Source: an uncultured Collinsella sp. (GTDB lineage: Bacteria; Actinomycetota; Coriobacteriia; Coriobacteriales; Coriobacteriaceae). Taken from it: a stretch of 8,605 nt of DNA. The stretch is from the NCBI GenBank assembly GCA_902494935.1, contig CABUVH010000084.1:1-8605 (forward strand). Direction: 5' to 3'. Below are positions 1 to 4,777 of the stretch, piece after piece; position 1 is the first letter of the stretch, and the number at the start of each line of letters is the position of its first letter. Under the pieces are notes generated by a model. That model saw only the letters and a program-made list of their open reading frames with translations, made no database searches and had not been told where the DNA came from. Made by a program: the position numbers and the translations under genes.

Positions 1-152
1 ACCAGGCGGGCGAAGTCGGTGACCAGGTCGTTTTCGTACTGGTACTCGTTGAGGTACAGGATGCCGTCATCGGCTGCGGCCTGCTCCTCGAGCGCGACCT
101 CGACCTGGTCGGCTGCTTCGGAGGGAACGAGGTTGCTCTCTGCGTCTGCCAT
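1..152 (-). CDS. 5' end of an unidentified gene, running off the left edge
   Basis: An open frame starts with ATG at 152-150 and runs off the left edge after 50 codons. It begins MADAESNLVPSEAADQ and continues with an acidic stretch rich in Ala and Glu, followed by LYLNEYQYENDLVTDFARL, which reads like the start of a folded domain. A Shine-Dalgarno AGGAG lies on the minus strand at 167-163, ten bases before the ATG, which supports this start. The gene is divergent from dnaX, with 115 bp between the two start codons. I do not recognise the family, and no signal peptide or membrane segment is visible in the part present. Confidence 0.72.
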   Translation of the reverse strand, partial: MADAESNLVPSEAADQVEVALEEQAAADDGILYLNEYQYENDLVTDFARL

Positions 153-267
153 GCTCTTTGGACTCCTATCGCGGCGGGCTCGCCGTACGGGTTATTATGA
201 ATGCAGTATGCCGTGCGACCGCATGGCCGTCGCGGCAACAAGACTCAGTATACCCGGGGGAGCACCC
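153..267. promoter_or_regulatory. Divergent intergenic region upstream of dnaX
   Basis: This 115-bp gap must hold the promoters of both the leftward gene and dnaX. The only AT-rich element is TTATTATGAAT at 192-202. It can be read as a -10 on the plus strand (TATTAT, 193-198) or on the minus strand (CATAAT, 199-194). Neither reading has a convincing -35, so the exact promoters are not resolved. Confidence 0.3.
256..262 (+). promoter_or_regulatory. Ribosome binding site that fixes the dnaX start
   Basis: GGGGGAG ends five bases before ATG 268. The frame stays open back to position 19, but only the protein from 268 onward matches the family, which starts a few residues before the conserved YRKYRP motif. 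The upstream 83 codons overlap the divergent gene and read as non-coding. Confidence 0.7.
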
Positions 268-2766
268 ATGGAATCGTTGTACCGAAAGTATCGCCCGCTC
301 ACCTTCGACTCCGTGGTGGGCCAGCAGCATATCGTCTCGACGCTCGAGCACGCCATCACCGAGGGACGCCTGTCCCACGCGTACCTGTTCTGCGGACCGC
401 GCGGCACGGGCAAGACCACCATGGCGCGCATTCTGGCCAAGGCGCTGCTGTGCCGTAATGCCGAGGCAGCGCGCGCCGAGGGTGCAAGCGGCTGCATGCC
501 CGACGGTACTTGCGAGGAGTGCGAGCTCATTGCCGAGGGCAACCACCCGGATGTCTACGAGCTCGATGCCGCAAGCCGCACGGGCGTGGACAATGTGCGC
601 GAGGAGATCATCAACTCCGTCAACTTTGCCCCGGTGCGCGGCAAGTACAAGATCTATATCATCGACGAGGTCCACATGCTCACGACGGCGGCGTTCAACG
701 CGCTGCTCAAGACGCTTGAAGAGCCGCCGGCACACGTGATCTTTGTGCTGTGCACCACCGACCCGCAAAAGATTCTGGAGACCATCCTCTCACGCTGCCA
801 GCGTTTCGATTTCCATCGCATCGGCAACGAGGATATCGAGCATCGCCTGGCATACGTGTGCGAGCAGGAGGGCTTCGATTACGACGACGAGGCGCTGGCT
901 ATCGTGGCGCGCCATGCAAAGGGCGGCATGCGCGACGCGTTGTCCACGCTGGAGCAGCTGAGCGTCTTTGGCAACGGTTCTGTGCATGCGGACGACGCCC
1001 GCTCGCTTTTAGGCGAGGTTTCGGACCAGATTCTGGGCGAGTTTTCCCGCGCCATTGCCGATCGCGATGTTGCCGAGCTGTATGGGCTTATTCGCGCGCA
1101 GGTCGAGGAAGGTAACGATCTGCTGGAGCTGACGCGCGACCTGGTGGCGCACGTGCGCGACGTGTATGTTGCCTGCGTTACCGGTGCCCGTGCCGAGTTG
1201 TTTGAGGGCGGCTCCGAGCAGGCCGAGGCGCTTGCTGCCGAGGCCGCTGCCTTTGGCGAGCATCCTGCCGACCGCCTGGCTCGTGTGCTGACAGTGCTCG
1301 ACGATGCCGCACTGGAGATGAGGGGCGCGAGCGACGTGCGCCTGGTGCTCGAGATTGCCTGCACGCGTCTGGCGCGTCCCGAGGCTGATTTAACGATTGA
1401 GGCATTGGCCGAGCGCGTGGCACGCCTGGAGGCCATGGTTGCCAACGCCGCCGTGCCGGCGAGCGTGGCTGCTGCTCAGGCCGCCGCGCCTGCAGCATCC
1501 GTACCCGCTGCTGCCCACCAGCCGACGCTCATTTCGGGCGCCCGCGCTGCCGCCCCGGCGGCATCCGCTGCCCCCGCTGCTACGTCCGCGCGCCAGGGCG
1601 GTATGCCTTGGGACCGTGGTGCTGCTGTTCCGGCTGCCCAGCCTTCGCCCCGTTCTGCGTCCGTGTCAGCTTCCAAGCCTGCAGCGCCTGCACCTCAGCC
1701 TGCGCCTGCACCTCAGCCTGCGCCGGCTCCGACGCCTCAGCCCGTTGCGGCCCCCGCGCCTGCCATAGCTCCGGCACCTAAGCCCCAGTCCAACAATGCC
1801 GCCCAGGTTGCCGTCGCCGGTGCTGCCGAGACGCCCGCGGTCGAGGATGCCGGAGAGCTGCAGCGCAAATGGGCCGAGGTTGTCGAGCGTGTCAAGGCAC
1901 GTCAGGCTTCCTACGCAGGGCTTTTGCTCAACGCCCGCGCCACGGCCGACGACGGCTCCAAGCTCACGGTCTCGTTCCCCGCGGGTTCGACTTTTGCCAT
2001 TAAGATGCTCGGTCGCGCCGATACGCAGTCGGTGGTCCTGCCGACGGTCTGCGCGGTCTTCGGTCGTCGTACCGTCGACTATGTCCTGGATGGGGGTGGC
2101 ACGCCGGCTCCTCAACATGAGGAGCATTCTCCATCTGCACGGGCTGCGGCATCTGCGGACCCGCAACCCGTGTCCTCGGCGGCCCCTGTATCCTCGAGCG
2201 CCAGCGCGCCGCAGCAGCAAACGGCACCGGTAGCGGCATCGACCCCGTCGGCGCCTAAGCCCGCGGCGCCCAAACCGGCTGCTCCGACGCCCGCGCCCAA
2301 GCCCGTCTCGCCCGCGCCCAAGTCGTCTGACCTGGGCAAAGCCCCCTGGCTACGCTCCGACAACCCCGCCGGTGCTCCTGCCACGGGTAAGCTCCCGACC
2401 GAGCCCGCACCCCGTGCGCCCGAGCGCTCGGCTGCCCCCAAGGCTCAGCCTGTCGCGCAGTCCGCGCCGTGGGAATCCGAGCAGGTACCCTACGACGACG
2501 CCATGGTCGGCGGCTTTGCTGCCGATGCTGGCGGGGACGATCTTCCTCCGTTCGACGTGCCGGGTGCGACGCCCGCGCCCAAGTCCGCTGTAGCTGCCCC
2601 CAAAGAGGAGGACGCTTCTGCAGCTCCCTGGGAGTCCAACCCCGGCGCCGGCAGCCCCTTCGGCCACCAGGGCGCAGCCCCGAGCATCCCGCAGACCGAG
2701 GACGAGGCCAAAGACCTCATCCGCAGCGTCTTCGGTCAGGCCACCATCTTCAAGCCGGTGGAGTAG
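268..2766 (+). CDS. dnaX: DNA polymerase III subunit gamma/tau (clamp-loader ATPase)
   Basis: This is the ATPase of the replicative clamp loader, which opens the sliding clamp and, through tau regions, links it to polymerase and helicase. The 832-residue product starts MESLYRKYRPLTFDSVVGQ. It has Walker A GPRGTGKT (43-50), four zinc-binding cysteines (C62, C76, C82, C85), Walker B IIDEVH (131-136), the SRC arginine-finger motif (175-177) and sensor-2 GGMRDA (219-224). The clamp-loader collar domain ends near residue 370 and a short helix follows (about 376-390). An Ala/Pro linker (about 393-525) leads to a folded tau-type domain (about 525-610, from GELQRKWAEVVERVK to VDYVLDG). A second Ala/Pro linker (about 611-808) leads to a C-terminal helix, DEAKDLIRSVFG. 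E. coli tau is 643 residues, so the extra length lies mostly in linkers. No A-rich slippery heptamer is seen, so a frameshifted gamma form is not predicted. The family call is certain; the linker functions are unknown. Confidence 0.97.
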   Translation: MESLYRKYRPLTFDSVVGQQHIVSTLEHAITEGRLSHAYLFCGPRGTGKTTMARILAKALLCRNAEAARAEGASGCMPDGTCEECELIAEGNHPDVYELDAASRTGVDNVREEIINSVNFAPVRGKYKIYIIDEVHMLTTAAFNALLKTLEEPPAHVIFVLCTTDPQKILETILSRCQRFDFHRIGNEDIEHRLAYVCEQEGFDYDDEALAIVARHAKGGMRDALSTLEQLSVFGNGSVHADDARSLLGEVSDQILGEFSRAIADRDVAELYGLIRAQVEEGNDLLELTRDLVAHVRDVYVACVTGARAELFEGGSEQAEALAAEAAAFGEHPADRLARVLTVLDDAALEMRGASDVRLVLEIACTRLARPEADLTIEALAERVARLEAMVANAAVPASVAAAQAAAPAASVPAAAHQPTLISGARAAAPAASAAPAATSARQGGMPWDRGAAVPAAQPSPRSASVSASKPAAPAPQPAPAPQPAPAPTPQPVAAPAPAIAPAPKPQSNNAAQVAVAGAAETPAVEDAGELQRKWAEVVERVKARQASYAGLLLNARATADDGSKLTVSFPAGSTFAIKMLGRADTQSVVLPTVCAVFGRRTVDYVLDGGGTPAPQHEEHSPSARAAASADPQPVSSAAPVSSSASAPQQQTAPVAASTPSAPKPAAPKPAAPTPAPKPVSPAPKSSDLGKAPWLRSDNPAGAPATGKLPTEPAPRAPERSAAPKAQPVAQSAPWESEQVPYDDAMVGGFAADAGGDDLPPFDVPGATPAPKSAVAAPKEEDASAAPWESNPGAGSPFGHQGAAPSIPQTEDEAKDLIRSVFGQATIFKPVE
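1687..1722 (+). repeat. Two exact 18-bp tandem repeats in the first dnaX linker
   Basis: CCTGCACCTCAGCCTGCG occurs twice in direct succession (1687-1704 and 1705-1722), and a degenerate third copy follows at 1723-1740. In frame it encodes PAPQPA units of the Pro/Ala linker. The copies are identical at the DNA level, so this is likely a recent slippage duplication and possibly length-variable between strains. Confidence 0.85.
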
Positions 2767-2787
2767 CTGCGCAGGCGGGTATACTGC

Positions 2788-3261
2788 TCAAGAAGAGGAC
2801 CCCTTGTCCGGGCGCATCTGTATTTCGGACATGTGTAGTGTGGTGCCGCGTATGTCGCATTTGAGCAGACAGGTGCGTGACGGTCGGCCTAGGATGCTGA
2901 GGTCGATACGATACGTCGCATGGCTGTCCGTGTACTCGACTTGCTCGGCGTTAATGGTTGCTCCGATTGCCAAATAAACGCCTAGCTCGGCATCGACAAT
3001 CTTGAAGTCCTTTATCTTGACCTTGAACTCTTGATAGAGGGACGGGCTGTTGTAGTAGACGGTTCGGGTTCCGTCGGTGCACTCATCGGTCGTCTCCCAT
3101 TTGACGACGGGCTGGTCCGAGCTGGCTATCAGCAGTTCTGCTCCAAAAGCTATGGCATGGGTGATGACAACCAGCAATGCCCAGCCGACAAAGAGATAGA
3201 GAACCACATATGCAACGGGGTGTTTTGAGCGGATGTTTTGGAGCGCGTTGGGGGCATTCAT
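2788..3261 (-). CDS. Small single-pass membrane protein of unknown function
   Basis: The 157-residue product has one hydrophobic segment at about residues 16-45 (VAYVVLYLFVGWALLVV and onward) after a short N-terminus with few basic residues. A roughly 110-residue hydrophilic domain follows, with alternating patterns suggesting beta strands and three cysteines, the last two as CLLKC. A likely topology is N-terminus in the cytoplasm with the C-terminal domain outside. The start is supported by GGAGGTG at 3272-3266, four bases before ATG 3261, and by a perfect TATAAT at 3301-3296. It is convergent with dnaX, with 21 bp between the stops and no visible terminator there. A hand count over 2821-3240 gives about 53% GC (224 of 420), below its neighbours, and codons such as TTA and ATA are used. 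Both fit acquired DNA. I do not recognise a family. Confidence 0.82.
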   Translation of the reverse strand: MNAPNALQNIRSKHPVAYVVLYLFVGWALLVVITHAIAFGAELLIASSDQPVVKWETTDECTDGTRTVYYNSPSLYQEFKVKIKDFKIVDAELGVYLAIGATINAEQVEYTDSHATYRIDLSILGRPSRTCLLKCDIRGTTLHMSEIQMRPDKGSSS

Positions 3262-3295
3262 GGGGCACCTCCAAATTACTATCTATGGCAATCAA

Positions 3296-3301
3296 ATTAT
3301 A
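3296..3301 (-). promoter_or_regulatory. -10 element of the minus-strand membrane protein gene
   Basis: A perfect TATAAT reads on the minus strand, 34 bp upstream of the ATG at 3261. No good -35 lies 16-18 bp further upstream. That region is instead occupied by one arm of the inverted repeat at 3311-3365, so an activator or repressor may act there. Confidence 0.6.
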
Positions 3302-3310
3302 CCCTGCCGC

Positions 3311-3365
3311 CATGTGCGCCGCCTCGAGCAGCGGTTCGGCATTTAGCTATTTAGTGGCGCACATG
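3311..3365. repeat. Inverted repeat upstream of the membrane protein gene
   Basis: The perfect 10-base arms CATGTGCGCC (3311-3320) and GGCGCACATG (3356-3365) extend inward by one G-T pair and one C-G pair. They enclose about 31-35 bp. A second, overlapping inverted repeat pairs CGGCATTT (3337-3344) with AAATGCCG (3366-3373), so the two stems could not form together in RNA without competition. The left arm sits where the -35 of the minus-strand promoter would be. Confidence 0.6.
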
Positions 3366-3403
3366 AAATGCCGGATTCGGCTCTACTAGATTGAGTGTGC
3401 GAT

Positions 3404-3438
3404 ATTATGCAACCTTGCATAATTCGACCTTGCATAAT
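3404..3438. promoter_or_regulatory. Three copies of a 9-base site TTGCATAAT, probable operator
   Basis: ATTATGCAA (3404-3412) and TTGCATAAT (3415-3423) form a perfect palindrome with a 2-base centre CC. A third copy, TTGCATAAT at 3430-3438, repeats the second 15 bp further on; that match extends to 12 bases (ACCTTGCATAAT at 3412-3423 and 3427-3438). One palindrome plus one half-site in an AT-rich gap between divergent genes is typical of a transcription-factor binding region. TTGCAT could also act as a -35, but the 17-bp-spaced partner (TGTATT, 3453-3458) is weak. Confidence 0.5.
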
Positions 3439-3516
3439 CTTTGAGTGCGGTTTGTATTGGAGGACATGTATATCAACTGAGGTAACACGTCCGCCCCGCT
3501 CTCTCGCCGCGCGCCG

Positions 3517-3525
3517 TGGTACGAT
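3517..3525 (+). promoter_or_regulatory. Extended -10 promoter for ybaB-recR
   Basis: TGGTACGAT has the TGn extension in front of a TACGAT hexamer, followed by a T-run. The predicted transcript starts near 3532 and has a leader of about 70 bases. There is no clear -35, as is usual for extended -10 promoters. Confidence 0.5.
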
Positions 3526-3543
3526 TTTTGAGTTTGAAAGTCC

Positions 3544-3587
3544 CGCCGTGCTCCGGCTGCCCTTGCAGCTCGGCGTGCGGCCGCACG
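3544..3587 (+). other. Structured leader of ybaB with a 14-bp palindrome
   Basis: GCTGC (3556-3560) pairs with GCAGC (3565-3569) around CCTT, and CGCCG (3544-3548) can pair with CGGCG (3571-3575). The perfect palindrome CGTGCGGCCGCACG (3574-3587) follows just before the ribosome binding site and shares bases with the outer stem. No T-run follows, so it is not a terminator. Confidence 0.4.
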
Positions 3588-3600
3588 TAAAGGAGCCATC

Positions 3601-3921
3601 ATGGCCGGTATGAACATGCAGCAGATGATGAAGCAGGCTCGCAAGATGCAGGAGCAGCTTGCCGCCGCGCAGGAGAACCTCAAGTCCCAGACCGTCGACG
3701 CCTCTGCCGGCGGCGGCATGGTCAAGGTGACCGTTAACGGCGAGATGGAGCTCGTCAACCTCACCATCGATCCCGATGCGCTCGATCCCGAGGACGTCGA
3801 TATGCTGCAGGATATGATCATGGCTGCCGTCAACGAGGCCGTCCGCGGCGTCAACGAGCTCGCCAACAAGCAGATGGGCGCCATCACCGGCGGCCTCAAC
3901 ATCCCGGGCATGCCGTTCTAA
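3601..3921 (+). CDS. ybaB: YbaB/EbfC family nucleoid-associated protein
   Basis: This is a small DNA-binding protein of the YbaB/EbfC family, which forms dimers and coats DNA and is often encoded between dnaX and recR. The 106-residue product has the usual family length (E. coli YbaB is 109). It begins with the Met/Gln-rich helix MNMQQMMKQARKMQEQLA, then strands containing VKVTVNGEMELVNLTIDP, then a long helix with DMLQDMIMAAVNEAV, and ends with the Gly/Pro tail GGLNIPGMPF. AAAGGAG at 3589-3595 lies five bases before the ATG. recR starts 13 bp after its stop, so the two are very likely cotranscribed from the promoter near 3520. Its exact role in the cell is not settled even in model species. 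Confidence 0.96.
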   Translation: MAGMNMQQMMKQARKMQEQLAAAQENLKSQTVDASAGGGMVKVTVNGEMELVNLTIDPDALDPEDVDMLQDMIMAAVNEAVRGVNELANKQMGAITGGLNIPGMPF

Positions 3922-3934
3922 GACACGCATATAT

Positions 3935-4531
3935 ATGAGTGCCAACCACAGTCTGCAAAAACTGCTCGATGAGCTGGGCCGTCTGCCGGGCATTGGTCCC
4001 AAGTCGGCCCAGCGCATCGCCTATTACCTGTTGGAGGCCGACGCCGAGGAGGCGCGCCGCCTGGCCGAGGCCATCCTGGAGGTCAAGCAGGAGGTCCACT
4101 TTTGCAGCCGCTGCTTTAACTACGCCACGGCCGACGAGTGCTCCATCTGCCAGGACCCGATGCGCGATACCACTCGCATTTGCGTGGTGGGCGAGCCGCG
4201 CGATGTCCAGGCGATCGAGCGCACGGGCAGCTACCACGGCCTCTACCACGTATTGGGCGGTGTGATCAGCCCCATGGACAAGATTGGCCCTGAGCAGTTG
4301 CACATCCGCGAGCTGCTGGCACGCTTGGGCCACGAGGACATCCACGAGGTCATCATCGCCACCAACCCCAATATTGAGGGCGAGACCACGGCGAGCTATC
4401 TGGCCCGTACCATCAAGCCGTTGGGCGTCGAGGTGTCGCGTCTGGCAAGCGGCCTTCCCGTGGGCGGCGACTTGGAGTATGCCGACGAGCTTACGCTTGG
4501 CCGCGCCATCGAGGCCCGTCGCGCGATTTAG
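3935..4531 (+). CDS. recR: Recombination mediator protein RecR
   Basis: RecR works with RecF and/or RecO to load RecA on gapped single-stranded DNA. The 198-residue product (E. coli 201) shows all family parts in order: the helix-hairpin-helix LPGIGPKSAQRIAYYLL (17-33), the four-cysteine zinc site C57, C60, C69 and C72, and a Toprim domain from about residue 81 (ICVVGEPRDVQAIE) with ATNPNIEGE further on. The C-terminus GLPVGGDLEYADELTLGRA is typical. The gap after ybaB (GACACGCATATAT) has no Shine-Dalgarno, so translation probably depends on coupling to ybaB. The ATG is the only sensible start, because no in-frame start precedes it closely. The gene is intact. Confidence 0.98.
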   Translation: MSANHSLQKLLDELGRLPGIGPKSAQRIAYYLLEADAEEARRLAEAILEVKQEVHFCSRCFNYATADECSICQDPMRDTTRICVVGEPRDVQAIERTGSYHGLYHVLGGVISPMDKIGPEQLHIRELLARLGHEDIHEVIIATNPNIEGETTASYLARTIKPLGVEVSRLASGLPVGGDLEYADELTLGRAIEARRAI

Positions 4532-4561
4532 GTGGCGAGCCTGCTCCTGCCGTATGTTTTC

Positions 4562-4607
4562 CTCACAGTCGCACGGGGTAGTCATAATTTCCCCGTGCGA
4601 CTGTGAG
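4562..4607 (+). terminator. Long perfect hairpin after recR, likely terminator
   Basis: CTCACAGTCGCACGGGG (4562-4578) pairs perfectly over 17 bp with CCCCGTGCGACTGTGAG (4591-4607) around a 12-base AT-rich loop. It begins 31 bp after the recR stop and is followed by TTTGTTG. A GC-rich stem with a following T-rich stretch fits an intrinsic terminator, but the T-run is short and the stem is unusually long. It could instead be a copy of a dispersed palindromic repeat. No flanking target duplication is evident. Confidence 0.65.
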
Positions 4608-4610
4608 TTT

Positions 4611-4693
4611 GTTGTGCAACAAAGATGCTTCGTATCCGCTTATCGCATGGATGCTTCCGCTCGCATCCTTAATTTGCTCATTCGTTGCGCAAC
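4611..4693. repeat. Pair of near-identical 10-bp palindromes, GTTGYGCAAC
   Basis: GTTGTGCAAC (4611-4620) and GTTGCGCAAC (4684-4693) differ at one base and lie 73 bp apart, about seven helical turns. The second is fully symmetric and overlaps the putative -35 (TTGCGC, 4685-4690) of the signalling operon. They could be operator sites for a repressor of that operon. Confidence 0.35.
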
Positions 4694-4715
4694 CTTTTGG
4701 GTTCGCTGATACACT
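4685..4715 (+). promoter_or_regulatory. Promoter of the three-gene signalling operon
   Basis: A TGn-extended -10, TGATACACT (4707-4715, hexamer TACACT at 4710-4715), lies 19 bp after a possible -35, TTGCGC (4685-4690). The predicted start of transcription is near 4721-4722. That coincides with an in-frame ATG at 4721, so a leaderless transcript is possible. Confidence 0.5.
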
Positions 4716-4737
4716 CAAATATGGATTCGAATGAATG

Positions 4738-4763
4738 CGCCGCTCCCGAGCGGCGTGTTTTTG
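4738..4763 (+). terminator. Terminator-like hairpin inside the operon leader
   Basis: CGCCGCT (4738-4744) pairs with AGCGGCG (4749-4755) around CCCG, extended by weaker G-T and A-T pairs, and is followed by TGTTTTTG. This has the shape of an intrinsic terminator, yet it lies between the predicted transcription start and the Shine-Dalgarno of the first gene. It could be an attenuator, or chance structure in coding DNA if translation begins at 4721. Confidence 0.45.
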
Positions 4764-4765
4764 TT

Positions 4766-4772
4766 GGAGGAG
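4766..4772 (+). promoter_or_regulatory. Ribosome binding site choosing ATG 4778
   Basis: GGAGGAG ends five bases before ATG 4778, the best start for the exported protein. In-frame ATGs at 4721 and 4685 have no such site, and 4685 lies upstream of the predicted transcript start. Confidence 0.7.
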
Positions 4773-4777
4773 AACGC

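Larger units (their letters stand above)
3262..3600. other. 339-bp intergenic region between divergent genes
   Basis: No convincing gene is present. From left to right it holds the promoter of the leftward membrane protein gene, the inverted repeat at 3311-3365, the TTGCATAAT cluster at 3404-3438, a Shine-Dalgarno followed by a 4-codon frame at 3459-3480, the ybaB promoter near 3517-3525, and a GC-rich, structured ybaB leader. The composition is uneven: 3421-3480 is about 38% GC by hand count, while 3481-3520 and 3541-3590 are GC-rich like the rest of the chromosome. Confidence 0.7.

Noticed and set aside
19..267. Upstream extension of the dnaX frame by 83 codons
   Set aside because: It overlaps the divergent gene, has low-complexity Ser/Arg content, and the Shine-Dalgarno and family start both point to ATG 268.
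1400..2700. Programmed frameshift site in dnaX making a gamma form
   Set aside because: No A AAA AAG type heptamer or run of four or more A is visible in this part, and no matching stem-loop is evident.
2767..2787. Terminator between dnaX and the convergent membrane gene
   Set aside because: Only a short CTGCGCAG palindrome is present, with no T-run on either strand.
3412..3438. Direct repeats as a CRISPR-like array
   Set aside because: There are only two direct copies of 12 bases at a 15-bp period, with a third copy inverted. This fits operator sites, not repeats and spacers.
3526..3600. Signal recognition particle RNA, which is near dnaX in some bacteria
   Set aside because: The conserved GGAAGG/AGCAGCC-type core is absent here and elsewhere in the gaps of the window.
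3395..3613. 72-codon plus-strand frame across the ybaB leader
   Set aside because: It has no ribosome binding site, overlaps the ybaB promoter, leader and start, and its composition changes with the local base content.
3343..4017. 224-codon minus-strand open frame opposite ybaB
   Set aside because: It covers ybaB and its regulatory region, and its His/Leu-rich content mirrors the ybaB codons.
3896..4585. 229-codon minus-strand open frame opposite recR
   Set aside because: recR on the plus strand is complete with all motifs. The minus frame begins inside the terminator hairpin and has shadow-type composition.
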